A stretch of 64,000 nt of DNA from Cladobotryum mycophilum (Eukaryota > Ascomycota > Sordariomycetes > Hypocreales > Hypocreaceae), in contig JAVFKD010000004.1 of assembly GCA_036429605.1 (NCBI GenBank), positions 2,604,001 through 2,668,000 of the forward strand. The letters run 5' to 3'. A model generated the notes under the pieces. That model saw only the letters and a program-made list of their open reading frames with translations. It ran no database searches and had not been told where the DNA came from. A program made the translations under genes and the position numbers. Below, piece by piece: positions 1 to 12,641 of the stretch; within the stretch, counting starts at the first letter, position 1; each line of letters begins with the position of its first letter.

Positions 1-210
1 ACGACCCGTTTAATTCACGAAGAAATGGCCAAGAAAGACCGGAAGGGCACCAGCTCCTCCAAGACAAAGATTCGTGTGGACTCCATGAGCCCCAACGGAG
101 ACCACCCTACCGACAAGGGCATCTTTGAATATGTCTTTGACCAGAACGAGATCACACGAGTCCTTTGCCAACCAGACCCACGATATGGATTGGATATGAT
201 TACATCGTGA
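1..210 (+). CDS. 3' end of an unrecognised protein-coding gene (partial)
   Basis: Frame 1 is open from the window edge to a TGA at 208-210, giving the last 69 residues of a protein whose start lies outside the window. The stretch has fungal coding character: many codons end in C or G, and the residue mix is ordinary. It contains a lysine/serine-rich segment (KKDRKGTSSSKTK), then a segment with an aromatic/acidic pattern (FEYVFDQNE), and ends in DPRYGLDMITS. I do not recognise the family and assign no function. No splice site is needed within the visible part, but the first bases could still belong to an intron or to a different exon frame. Confidence 0.55.
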   Translation, partial: TTRLIHEEMAKKDRKGTSSSKTKIRVDSMSPNGDHPTDKGIFEYVFDQNEITRVLCQPDPRYGLDMITS

Positions 211-3200
211 CGTGCCGCCTCTTCGCCGACTGGGGACTACGGCCGCTAACTCCAGCAAGGACTCCAGAATGTATGCATGCAAGGATGGGGAGCTAAAGAT
301 GATGCTCCACCTAAACCTGGATTCTAGTCGCGGCTTTTTTCTGCCCTCCCCCTTCCCGGCCTTTTTCTCGATGGTACGTGAGTTATCTAATTTGAAGGTG
401 GCGGCGAATGAATTTGATGGGATCGGTTTTCTGGGCGGCGTTATTTGTTTTGTTTTCTTGGTGAGCCGTTTCTTGGCTTCTTTTTGGTCATATCACAGCC
501 AGACAGAGTGGGGGGAGGGGTTCACATGTTTGGGATGGATGCCATGACATGGCAAGGGAAACTACGGATGCTTGGACTGGCAAGCAAACCGGGGATAATG
601 TGCGTTATGGTGCTTTTTGGCTTGAGTTTATTTTTCTGGTTGTTCTTGATTTTTGTTTACATTTCTACCGTCTTCTTTTCTTTTCTTTTTCTTTTTTTGC
701 ATAGATTCATGTACTCAAGTTCATCTTCACCTTTGTACGATTGGAAACCCCCTTTTGGATATGCGGCGTGGCAAACTGGCGGGCTATTTTTTTTGTTGCC
801 CAGGGATGGTGTTGTATCGTTACCGATATGCGGTGTGAAGAGCCAGAGTGCGAAGTGGCCTTATTCTGAATAGAATATGCATTTTTGGATTCAGCCCTGC
901 GAGCAACGATTGGTGACAAGAGGCAGCTGACATCAGACCCGCTAACCCTTCGTTCTGGACTGAGCTGGCTGAGACATGGATGACACGGTTTGGGCGAGTC
1001 CGAAGCAAGCAGCAGATATCAATCACACACACGCATACGCAATGCTTGCTTTTGGGGGAGCCCTAATACCAATTACCAAGGAATGCAGACCTGGGGAGCC
1101 GGTTTTTGATTACCGGTTTCTTGGTAAGTTTTACCTGAATGAATTTGAGTTACGTATGTCCCATGTAAACACACTCTCTGCTTTTTGCATATACATCTAT
1201 TCACATAATACATGCGCATACATGTACAGATATGCAGGATTCTAACTTTACCGATGGAGTAGTATAACGGAGCTGGGTTATCCCTGGACTCAGGCTGACA
1301 AAAAGGATTTATCACAGGATCAATAACCAGCCCTGGAGGCATACAAGACTCCACCTCGTGGGAACCCGGTCGTTCAACGGTTCTGCCACTATTTGACATC
1401 TGGTGCAATGGCAATGCATCGTCCTTGTTGCAAATGTTGGTCCGAAACCTGTCTATTCCTTGCACATATAGCTCTCCAGTTTTGGCTCTGGATAGGCTTT
1501 TTTTCCGGTGGCAAGCCATGGCTCGGGATGCTACGCTACGTGCAAGTATAACCCTCGCAACCCGCGGCTACGATGGGTTTTTCATACAAGCCATTCCCGG
1601 GCTGCTGGGTCCAACCGCGGGTAGACCATGTTGCTCTAGTGGCTTGTTTGCTAAAGGAATCTTGGCGGGAGAAAAAACCGTTGAGTATGATATATGACTG
1701 ATTTCGTGGATCATGGGGGTTTCAAGGGCCATGGTCATGAGCGAGCCGTGACGTTGCCGCTCGGTCAATACCCGTGGAATAGCTCGAACAGGGATTATGC
1801 TTCAAAGGATTCTTCAGGGAAGGCTTTCTACAGGACAAAGAAGCATTTCTCGTTGGATGGGCTTTCTGGTCAAATCGGCACTCTATCCGCAACTAAACCA
1901 TCTCAGCTCAACAAAAATCCATCTCGGACCTTGACCGACAGCCGCGCCAGCCGTTGGCTTCCGAAATTTGAAGCCCATTTTCATCTATCGTCACTCTCAG
2001 ACTTTGGAGGAAGGGAAGGGGGGCTGCTCGTGATGGTGACAATGTGGTGGAGATGGAGGTGGAAGTGAAAGAACTACAACTGAAATGTGCGCATTACCCT
2101 ACAGAAACACGCCCGCGGCATATGCAGTGTGCTTTGCATATCTGTTCTGCATCCATCTCTCGGTTGCCCAACGTGGGGCTTCCGGGCATCAGCAAATATT
2201 TCTCATCTTTACCATTTGCCAGTATGATGCCTCGTTCTCTGTCTCATTTCCTCAACTTACTTACATTTGATTGCTACTTTATCCCCCCTCTTTCCCACCT
2301 CCCCACTCACATTCTTCCCTCTCGCGTACGTATGCAACTGACATACATACATATGCCGTTATGCGCAGTCACATCTTAGCTGAGGCTGTGAGTGGAGCAT
2401 CACCCGGGAAGGGGGAAAACGACACTTACTGTCTCAACGGCGCGGCATGGCATGCATCACCTTCTTTCACCGGTGAGCGGGAAGTTTGAACTCCATCCCG
2501 GTGAGGATAGTGTGCGAATTGGGGTGGTGGGTGGGAGGCACCGGCGCGGGCATCTTGCCGTCTGGTGTGTCTCTTTGTCTCTCTTTTCGTCTTTTTTTAC
2601 GAGCGTCATCATTTTCCATCCCTCACCCCTTCGCCGAGCCCCCTTCTCATCATTGGCCCCCAAGCCCTGCTTCTATTTACTTCTCTCCATTGCGCCTTGC
2701 GGCTGGTCATTGCCTAATCTGGCATTCCGCTTTCTGCCGCTCCCTTTTTCTTCTTTTTTCCCCGTCCTTTTCTTGTTTCCAAACGGCATGGACGTGACGT
2801 CTCTTGGGCTTCATGTCCCACCCGCACTGTCGTCGGGGGACCGTTGGAGCTGTTGGCTCTAGCTTAGCATGTAATCTCCATGCGATGCGGTGCTTGCGAG
2901 AACCAAGCAGGACAGGGGGGCAAGGGGGGCAAACAGGTTACATGTTTGGCCGCAGGAAAACAGAGGCGAGGGTGAGCAGGACGGACGGGATCTCGTCTTG
3001 GTCCGCATGGGTAAGGGTTAGATAGAGTGGAGTTTTTGGTGAGGGGTTGGTGAGGGGTGTGTGTGGTTGGCCCTTGTCGTTCCGAACCATTCGTCCCTTG
3101 GACCAAACATTTCATACATACATACAGCAGTACACACGACTCACTGCGACACTACAAAGATACACGACAAGAGTAAATGTATACGATAGGTCATACTACC

Positions 3201-4775
3201 CGCCCACAGTCACTCACACTTGGACTCACACAGGAAAGTCGGGCAAATTTTGAGATCTGACAATCATGACGGAAAGGCTTCACCGGCTGCGGTATTCCCG
3301 AACATGCATGTTTATGTTTCTTTTGATCCCTCCCTTGCCTTTGCGGTTTACTCTCGCGTCGGTCCTTTGGCTGGATGGTTGGCTGGCTTGCTCTCCCTCG
3401 CATCGCTTGCCGATTAGCTTTTAATAATCACCCAGACCCTGGCGCTTTCTTTGGGGAACCACCACCAACCATCACCACCATCACAAACCTACCCTAGGAG
3501 AGAAGAGGGGGGACCCTTTTCTCCGTGACAAACATGCATAAACGCAGGCCAGGAAACACCATCACACCATCATCATCACACACACCCCCTTGAGAAATGA
3601 GACAAAGTACCTACTCTGTACTCCATACGGTACATTTCACTGCTCGTTCGCAGTACTGTTCAAGGTTCCATACATGACGACAATATGCGTAAAGATACCT
3701 AAAACAGACTACATTTTTTTCCTTTTCTCTTTTCTTTTTTTAAACATATCCACTACCTAGGCAATAACCCCTGTTCGTGCTAGACAGTCACAATGTATGT
3801 ACAAGCATGCAGATTCGAAAAAAGAAAAAGGAAACATTGGACTGTCTGTGGTGCGGCTCTGGGGGTAATTAAAAACAAACAATCAAACAAAACAACAAAA
3901 CATCATCAAAAGACTGCCCTGTCCTGCCCCCCTCCCTTCCCCTCCCCTACCACCACCCTCACCTGATCTGCAGACTCAAACTCAGCTCTTAAATAACCTT
4001 GAACGGATTTTCCCTCCAAACAGAGCTCAAAGGACGGAAAATCACGCCAGATGTGCTTTCAGCTTCGAGTTAAAAATAATTTTTCCCTTTTCCCTCTTAT
4101 AAAAGGGCAAAGCATAATAATTAAACCAATAAATAGCCGCACCTGTAGAGAAGCTGTCTTGGGAATCCTCTCTCCACCCTCCACCCCCCTACAAACGCCA
4201 CAAGAAGGGAGGATCCTCCCCCCTTCCCCTTCCCCTCCCCCTCCCTCGTAAAAAAAGAAAAGAAGAGTGTCTGGCATTGACAAGCAAGTTTAATCAATCA
4301 AGCTGAAAAAAGAAAACCAAGTAAAAATATCCAACAGCCGAAATGAGCCTCACCGAAGCCGAAACCTCACTCGTTGATGCGCGAAGCGAGATAATATACC
4401 AAGACATATATAGTTTTTTGTATATACTTCATATCGTTCGCGTTATTTGATTGGGACGCAAGAAACCCTCTGCATGAATCCCTCCATGGACCTCATCCCC
4501 ATGCCCCTCCCTTCTTCCTCCACCCTCGTTCATTCAGGCATCTTTCATTCGTATCACCGTTGCCCAAACGCATACGCCCTCAAATAAACACATATGCAAC
4601 TTTCTTATTGCCTGCACACCGGCACAAACATGCGCAAACTACACCTGCATCATTTTTTCCTTCTCTTTTGTTGCATCTCTCCGACGGTTGCCCTCCGCTT
4701 GGGAAGGGAGGGAGCGAGCGAGCGCAATCTCGCGCGCGCCATCTCTGCATTACCATGGCACAGCAGCCCTCCCGC
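211..4775. other. 4.6 kb spacer without a convincing gene
   Basis: This lies between the 3' end of the first gene and the 3' end of SEC24, so the two genes converge on it. All open frames are short, lack family features and often begin at non-ATG codons. Visible content: T-rich blocks (about 620-800), a CATA repeat near 3113-3125, a CAC/CAT-rich stretch near 3460-3490, A-rich sequence near 3870-3910, C-rich blocks at about 3925-3960 and 4215-4250, and GAGC/GCGC alternation near 4710-4740. A TACTCTGTACTCCATA segment near 3612 resembles the TACGGAGTA family noted elsewhere. I see no RNA gene. Confidence 0.6.
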
Positions 4776-7700
4776 TTACCAGTAAGACGGTCTCAGCCCC
4801 GCGAAGTTGGCCATTACAGCCGTCGCTTCGCCATCGCCTTCCTTCTTGCGTTGTCCACTCAGCTATTGAAACAAGGAAGAAAAAAACGTCAGTCAGTGTT
4901 TGCGAAAGAGAAACAGGCACTATGCGGGGACAACCCTCAAAGGTATATCGCTTGTATCGAGCTGGGATCGTTTATTGATTACTCACCTCCAATTGCACTC
5001 CTCTGTGAATGTGCACCAGCCAATCAACGTAGCTTTGCGCCTCGTTATTCCGGTCCTCAACCAGCATTCGTGCAAACTCGTACTCTGCTCCGTCGATGCC
5101 TTGCCTAGCCAACTGTATTGTCAAGCCTTTGGATCCTCGCAAGCTCTTGAGGAACTCAACAATGTTGCGGATCTGGGCGTTCAGATGTGTTTCTAGCACG
5201 GGCAGTGTAGATGTGTAGGCGTCCAGGCCCTTCAGTGAGTCTTTACCTTCACCGAAAAGGTCTGTAATCAAGTTGGGTGACGTTTGAGCATGGAACCAGA
5301 GGAGACACTGCTGTCCGTTGTCCAATAAGTAAACGCCACCGGGCTCGACGCGGGAGAAGGAAGTTCGAACAGATGGTGGCATCTTGAGATGACCCGTTTC
5401 AGGGTCGGCGAAACCTTCCTCTGGCTGGAGATTGTGAACGGCAATCATCCTGGGATAGAGGTACAGACTAAGTTCTAAAGCTCCCATGTGTCGTATCATG
5501 CGCATGTCATGAACTCTCCTGTCTGAATTTTCAATGCCGCCCTTGAAGGATCGGCATTTGATGAGACCCAACATGTACATGCAAAACTCTTTGAGCCTTT
5601 CTGGCATGACCAACTGGCCTGGGGGGTATTGCTGAGCCGAGTGCTTTCGGTAACAGGACATGATGTCAATTGTCCTCTCCGTCAGCCAGTTTCGAACATC
5701 CTTAAGGTTGCTCGACGTCGTTGCTAGTTTGGTGCTGGCTTCCTTGGCAAGCAGACCAACAACAGCATCTTGATCGACAAACTTCATGCATCCTCGGATA
5801 TTCTGTTCTCTTGCGCTGGCTTCCTTTGAAGTATCACTGACGCTAGCAATCACGTTTGAGCAACGCACGCGTCGTTGACCAGACGCCGATGTGTAAAGAA
5901 GTGCCGTTTGGAAATGGGCATCTAGCTTTGCGTCTAGTTTACCATCATAGCTGAACGTTGCAGCAAGAGCCTTATCGGCGTCAATGACTCCGATTTCTAG
6001 ATCGGCGCCAAAGGTATGCTGAACAAAGTTTCCATGGTACGCCGCAATCTGTAGTCCGTTTGAGCAGCGGACTTTCATTAAAGCTTGGAAGCCCGTTTCT
6101 CGAGTGACTGTATGCGAGATCTCCGCCGACATTTTGGCGCTGTCCCTGGGAGCGATGAAATTGGGATAGTAGAATGTCTCGCCACCGGTAAGAGCAGAAA
6201 CATGGCCTATTGTGGCGATGTCGAGATAGCCGCCAGACGGCGCAGCAAGGAAAAAGTCTGCACCGACACCAGATGCTGCCATCTTCTCGGCAACCTTCTT
6301 CCATCCAGGATGTTCTGTGGTGTAGAGCTTCTTGTCCATTTCTCCGCCGGGGTGGTTTCCATCATCCCGCATGAACAATCTGCCGGGACCCCATGTGGGC
6401 AGAGTTGAACAGGCACAAACCATCTTACCTCCCGTCTTTTCCAAGGCAGCCAAAGCCGCATTGAGAGTAGCTAGCAGAGCGGGTTCCGGGTTCTTTACCA
6501 TGGAAAACATTTCGGGAAGGCGTGTCAAAAGGGATGTGATGATAGCTTTAGACTCGTAGGGGTCCACGAACAGACCTTCACCAAGGGGCAGGAATGGGTC
6601 TTCCAAGTCTGGCATGATCAACATTTGAGCTTGATCCAAAGCAGGCTATTATAGTATTAGCAAATTGTGATAGAATTTCAACCACACTGATCATATAACC
6701 CACGTTGATGTTGTAGAAGTGGATGTCCTTGTCGTATGTGACAAAGCCAACCTTTGCACCCTGGGGTATCCTTCGCTTTGGCTCGCCGTTTTCGTCTTTT
6801 TCTTGATCTTCACCACCGTACAGGGCAGCCAGGATACCTTCGCAGAAAGTCTCCATGAACCCCTTATTGTATGACTCCTGGGTCACATCAATGACAAAGA
6901 GCCATCGGAGGCCAACGGGGTCTCTGGTCCAGTATTCCTTTGGCACTACGAACTCGACCGTACCCCGATGGAGTTCTGGTCGCTGATCTCGGTCCAATCG
7001 TACCCCCTGAGGGCTAATTGCGCAAAAGTATTCGGGAGCAGTGTCGTTGGGGTATGAACACAAGTTGCAGACAAACTTGTTGCCACCGGATCGGAACATC
7101 ATGAAGGGGTTCATGTAAGCACGGCATCTTCGACAACGGGGTGGGCCGCCATCACCAAAGTCAAGAACCGGAATCTCGGCCTCTCCAGCCTGAAGGGGAG
7201 CAAGCGGCTGCATAAGGAGACCAAGAGGTAGGCCAGTCGCATGCAAACCCTCGGTCGTTGTTGGGATATTGTTCATCGTGAGTCGGGTATACTTGGGGGA
7301 TGAATTGCCCTGGTCGAAAGCGACAAAAGAGGCAGTTGCGGGAGGTGGAACATGGCGCTCGAATGTCGGATACACATTCTTGAGGAAGTAATCTTGTACC
7401 GCATCTCTTGCAGCTGCCACGCTCGGCATGTCATCTGGAGAGACCTTGGTAGGGCCGGTTGGGGCAACGGTTGCGGTTGTTTCGGCACCGCCCCGTGAAG
7501 CGAATTCAGCAGGGGAAACCGGACCTGTTGGAGAGAAGGGGGCGCTTGCTGCCACGGGGAACTGGTTGGGATTGACAAACTGAGATGTCCCCTGGGGGCT
7601 CCCATATTGAGCTCCCAGACTCGGGATGCCTTGCGGGTTGTTGGTATTGAGAAATTGGTCAGCCGTTGTGCCTGGCGTTGGCATGCCATTGAAGGGTTGC

Positions 7701-8092
7701 GACGAGCCGGCCGCTTCAACTGTATGATAGGCATGTCGATCCTTCTTCTTCTTCCTCACTGAGGCATGTCCCGCATCTTGCCCCAGGTTCAATCCTCCCA
7801 GTTGCGCCGCAAGGGCATCTTGTGATGACGGGTCACCCTGATAGCCCTGGGCCGGTGGTGCGCCGTATCCGGGCCCAAGTGGTGGTTGAACTCCCATAGG
7901 TGCTTCATATCCTCCATGATAGGGCGGAGCACCGTAGCCAGCTCCTGGTGGTGGGACGCCTTGTTGTTGATAGGGGTTGGGAGCAACAGGGGGCTGGAAT
8001 TGAGGTGCAGCGGGAGCAGTGGTTCGATTGGGATCGTTCGGATCGATAACCTCGCCCTGGCCTAGGGCGTGGTATTGGGTATAGTCGGCCAT
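4776..8092 (-). CDS. SEC24: COPII coat cargo-binding subunit Sec24
   Basis: Three exons, complement(4776..4862, 4987..6645, 6704..8092), encode about 1044 residues. Sec24 pairs with Sec23 in the COPII inner coat and selects cargo at ER exit sites. Residues 1-200 are proline/glutamine-rich and probably disordered. A Sec23/Sec24 zinc finger has CxxC pairs at C320/C323 and C342/C345. The trunk starts with the GLRWLFVIDVTQ segment near 395, followed by beta-sandwich, helical and gelsolin-like regions. The intron at 6646-6703 joins HFYNIN to PALDQAQ exactly as the family requires. A second intron (4863-4986) removes a premature stop and adds 28 residues ending GLRPSYW, which fits fungal Sec24 better than the unspliced VSNQ end. 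The start at 8092 gives MADYTQYHALGQG. The gene is divergent from histone H1. Confidence 0.95.
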
Positions 8093-10554
8093 GGTAGAAG
8101 GTTGAAGTATTCACAGTATATCGGGTGTTATCAAACGAGGGATCAAGACGAGGAGGGGTCCTCTTTTTTTTGGTGCTAGGAGGGAGCTTTCCGAAAGAAA
8201 GGAGAGATTCGAGGAAATTAAAACAAACAAAAGTTAGCAAAAAAAGGGTTTACATGCTCAGCAGTGCTACCATAATTCTCGTTGAACCCGCAGAAAGACA
8301 AAGATGGCAACTATCACCAGCGACAGTTGGATCTGAAGAAACGTCGTGACAAGCTGCTGCCCCTGCCTCGGTGGCCTTTTCGCAGATGCTTCAATATTCA
8401 AATCGTGGCTACTTCCAAACGTGTCTAAGCTTTCCCCTCATTGGCAAAGCTCAGGAGCTAAACCGAACAATACTCCACATGCATCTATGCAGAAGGCTTA
8501 TCTTATCACACTCGGCACGTGCAAGGTCACATGCAACCTCAACGTCCAACCAGTCCGTGTAAGTCGATGGTCGTGGGTAGACATCAAAGTTTTGTGCATG
8601 TTGAACAATACGTCCGAATAGACCATATATATCACTAGGTGGGCTGGATGGTAGTGGAAATATTTTCCCTCGGAATAAATGCCAATTCCTCTGGAAGAAT
8701 CAAAATTCTCATGGTTACGTGTCTGCGGCTGACCCTACAGTTTCTGGAACAGCCTCGGATGGAGGAGATTGCGCCAATCAACACGAAATCATGCCAAGAG
8801 TTCAAGAAATGCATCAAACTTCTATCTTTAGCTATGCTTCCATCAAACCAACATTTCGGGCCATGTAGACGATATCCATATTGAATGTCGTGGGGACTGC
8901 AGCGAGCGTAGGTGGGTGGGCGATCCACATACATTGCCCTGACCCTGACAGTATGTACATCTACCAATCCTAAACCAACAACTCAACAAGTATCCCCCAT
9001 TGGCCCTTAGCATCCGCTATCAAGCGAATCGAGCCTGATACCGCGAGTGTTTTGCTTCGATTGCTGCAACTGGTACCCCCTTACGGCTGACGTGCAGACT
9101 GCATCGCGATTGGTGAATCGTGGCAGAGGCCAACACAGCACGCATGCATGGGAGTACATAGGACACGGAAGCAGATGTAGTGAAGCCGCTCGAGTAGGAT
9201 GCATGGCCCTGCATCGATGCCTATATGCGCTGTCGAAACACATTAATAAACAGCTGCGACTGGTTGCTCATCTCGGCGCAAAGTTGGGCACAAGGGCGAC
9301 GTGATCAGGCCAAGTGCGGGGGTCATTAAGATGACGGTGTCATATATCTGACCATACATAGTTGTCTGCGGCCATTTCAGGACGAAAGAAATGGGGTGAC
9401 TTGATAAGAAAATTAAATGATGGAGTAGTTTCTAAATGCAGGAACAATCTATGGATTGAACTCTTGTGTGCCTATCAGTCGTGGAGGTACGTTTGCCTCT
9501 GTGACAGTCGCGCTTCGGTTGGGTCGCATCTGGATCGGCGACACGACATTATGGCAACGGATATCGCGAGAGAAGCAAAGGATTCAATGCAACAATGAAT
9601 GATGGAAATCACAAGCTCTTTCTCTGCTTACTTGAACGGCGATCATAGCAGCAGATAATACTAGTAAACCCTCGTTGTCTGGAGTGGCGACTGTTTTTGG
9701 TCACCGACTAACCTACGGTCGCATGGCCTTTGAACACGTCCATGGTGGGCCGCCTTTCCATCGCGATAGCTTGAGGACAAGACGAATTAGACTTGAGAAA
9801 AAGAATGGCTAAATGATCACTCGGACCATCAGGTATCATCTCGAGAGTGAATGAATGCATTTTTGACAAGAGAGCGTGTTGTGTTGCGATTAATGATTGT
9901 GGACGTGGTGATGTGCGGATAGCTTCAAGCGTCTCCGGTCGCAATCGTTCGCGACAAGACCAGAAAAAGTGACTTGGGCGATTTTCACGCAAAGACACAT
10001 GATAATCAATTCAAGGCAGGATAAAAACAGCATCAAATAAAAGCGACACCGGCAACTACTTGCAATCACTCATTTAAAGATGCGGCACCAGGGGCTGCGA
10101 TCCGGTAATTCAGAATGCGACAGAGAGCGTGGCGACAATTCATCACAACCATCCAAGGCAAACCACGTCTCGAGAGACGACCGGGCAACAGACTATCTCT
10201 CCGGAAACATCACTTGCAACCAGTTAAACTCTGGGATTCTTAGTTCCAAAAGTTAATGATACGATGCGCACTCGACAGATAGAAAATGACTCATTGTAAT
10301 TGTAAAGGAGGGTCAGTCGAGGGGAAAGGCAAAGGTCGAGAGAGTCGAGAGGACCAAGAAATCGCAACTCGAGTTTGGGGGGTGGTCGAAACCTCCCGAT
10401 CAGACAGCTTCGGTACACCGCAGACGAGGTGATGTTGGCGCCGACCAATCAGAAAATTGGTCACGAGGGAGGTATTATTTTTGAAGCGTTGGCGCCGATT
10501 TTTACGTCTGAAGCATAGCAGAAGAGGGAAAAAATAAAAAAATACTACTAGGTA

Positions 10555-10568
10555 GGTACCTAGGTACC
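10555..10568. repeat. 14-nt perfect palindrome GGTACCTAGGTACC
   Basis: The sequence equals its own reverse complement and sits inside a longer run of GGTA/TACC units. It lies about 0.9 kb upstream of the histone H1 start codon. Related GGTACC palindromes recur in other spacers of the window. Binding by a dimeric regulator is possible, but this is inference only. Confidence 0.5.
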
Positions 10569-11286
10569 TTGGTGCAGTGACCGGGGGCCCCTCGCAACCT
10601 TGTCATGCATGGAATGTATTTTTTTCTTGGACGGGTCCATGTTTTACAAAATTCGGTACGTACCCTGGTCTTGTCTCTCCCCATCCTGGCAATATCTGTG
10701 GCTTGAGCTCTCCCCCTCCTCCCTCGAATTGGTGTCATTTGATTGGCGAGATTGACCCAGGCCGTGATGAGAACTACAATGTGGCAGCGCATGGCCATCG
10801 ACAGTACGTGCGCATTTCTGAGCACATGCAGGATCTGGGATACCGGGGCGCGCAAGCATCATGGTGTGGCGGTGATGGCTCTTTTTGATGATTTTTCTCT
10901 CAAAAAAGTCTCTGGTCCCTCTGCGCTAGCCACGAACCCCACCAAGGCCACACGCTGTGACACTAGACCACCCCGGCCGGTAGCGGTAGATTAGTGGATT
11001 CGGTGCCAGGGCTTCTAGTAGGTACTTGTAGGTGATTTAGGTGATTTTTAGGTGTGTGGAGGGTGGGAGGGTAGTGGGCGGCAGCAAGCAAGCACGGGCG
11101 GGCAGCAGGCAAGCAGCAGCTGCAGCAGGTCAACGATCACTCACACACACGCACACACCTGCCTGCCCTGCCCTGCCCTGCAGCAAGCTCTGGAGCTAGC
11201 AGCATAGAGCTCCCTCTGCTAGGCCCAGCACCTCCGGCTACTTACCTACCAACCTTACCTACTGATTGTGGTGCCCCCCGCCCTCA

Positions 11287-11293
11287 TATAAAA
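11287..11293 (+). promoter_or_regulatory. TATA box of the histone H1 gene
   Basis: TATAAAA lies 202-208 bases before the H1 start codon, followed by a C/T-rich stretch as is common at fungal transcription starts. Histone genes usually have strong TATA promoters. The transcription start would fall near 11320-11350, giving a leader of roughly 150-175 nt. A second weaker TATAAAG is at about 11458, too close to the start codon to be the main element. Confidence 0.55.
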
Positions 11294-11494
11294 CCAAAGC
11301 CCCGTCCCCTCCACGCGCCCGACGAAATCGCCTCTGATCGCTTTGATTCTTTGGATTGATACCTAAACTCCTCTCTACCGCTTCTCTTCCATCATCTAGT
11401 CGCGTCAGGCTCATTTCACTTGGTTCCTGTATCAAGTCTACACGTTTCAATCCACCTATATAAAGACACGTCTCACCACACACTTTTCGTCACA

Positions 11495-12641
11495 ATGCCT
11501 CCCAAGAAGACCGAGAGCGCTGCCGCCGCCGCTGCTGCCCCTTCCACCGCTGCCACTCCCGCCGCTCCCAAGGCGAAGTCTGGTTCCTCTCATGCCAGCT
11601 ATCAGGTACGTCTTTTTGCTATCCTTTTATTTAAAACCTGTCGCAAGCAGGCAGGCAGGCAATTAATCAAGCAAGCAAGCAAGCTAACATGATGTGCAGG
11701 ACATGATCACTGATGCTATTGTGACTGTACGTTTATGCTAGTTCCCATTGTGCGACCGGCGCAATTTACTTGCGCCCTTTTCCTTGGTCGCATCGCGCGT
11801 TCCCCTCTTTCTCACTGCCCAGTCCTTGTCTCAATCATTATTATCCTTCATCTGTCGGTCAAGCATCATAAACTAACGTGTCCTCTTTTCGCATCCAACA
11901 GCTCAAGGATCGCAACGGTTCCAGGTATGTATTGACTATTACCGCTTACGCGTTCACTCCACATTCATCCATCTCTCATACTAACATGTCCATAGCCGTC
12001 AATCATTGAAGAAGTTTGTCAAGGCCAACAACACCATCAACGTCACTGAGAAGATGTTCGACTCTTTGTTCAACAAGGCCCTGAAGACTGGTGTTGAGAA
12101 GGGTATCTTCACCCAGCCCAAGGGACCTTCTGGTGGCACCAAGCTCGCCAAGAAGCAGGCTGAGGCCAAAAAGGCTGCTCCTAAGAAGGACAAGGACGCT
12201 GCTGCTAAGAAGCCTGCTGCTAAGAAGGCCGCTCCCAAGGAGAAGAAGACTGCCGCTGCCAAGGGTGACAAGGCCGAAAAGGCTGAGAAAGCCGACAAGG
12301 CCGAGAAGCCTGAGAAGAAGGCTACCACCACCAAGAAGGCCGCTGCCCCCAAGAAGGCTGCCGCTCCCAAGGAGAAGAAGCCTGCTGCTGCCAAGGTAAG
12401 GAGTTTTTGATGCGCCTTCTTCGACGTTCAAAAATGCTAATATCCGTCCTAGGCGGAAAAGGCTGAGAAAGCTGAGAAGCCCGAGAAGACTGAGACTGTC
12501 TTGACAAAGACCAAGTCTGGTCGTGTTGCCAAGGCGCAAAAGCCCGCAGCTGCCGCTACCACAAAGAAGGCCGCCCCCAAGAAGACAACCACTCCCAAAA
12601 AGGCTGCTGCCGCCGCCGCCTCCCCTTCTGAGAAGAAGTAA
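11495..12641 (+). CDS. Linker histone H1
   Basis: Five exons (11495..11605, 11700..11726, 11902..11924, 11996..12395, 12453..12641) give about 249 residues. The protein binds linker DNA at the nucleosome entry/exit site. A short Ala/Pro-rich N-terminal tail precedes the winged-helix H15 domain (about residues 32-105), recognisable by SHASYQDMITDAIV, LKDRNGSSRQSLKKFV and the FNKALKTGVEKG segment. The long C-terminal tail is built from K, A and P with many AAKK/PKKA units, typical of H1. Two very small exons (27 and 23 nt) inside the globular domain are supported by clean GTACGT/GTATGT donors, CAG/TAG acceptors and family spacing. The start MPPKK is chosen because the upstream in-frame codons are leader sequence. 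The intron-rich 5' half and plain 3' half match other filamentous fungi. Confidence 0.95.

Larger units (their letters stand above)
8093..11494. other. 3.4 kb divergent intergenic region, SEC24 / histone H1
   Basis: This must hold the promoters and 5' leaders of both SEC24 (leftward) and histone H1 (rightward). Open frames here are short and unrecognisable. Notable content is a perfect 14-nt palindrome at 10555-10568, a GCAGCAAGC-rich block near 11085-11130, tandem CCTGC units near 11161-11180, and a TATA box before the H1 gene. The rest is unremarkable mixed sequence. Confidence 0.55.
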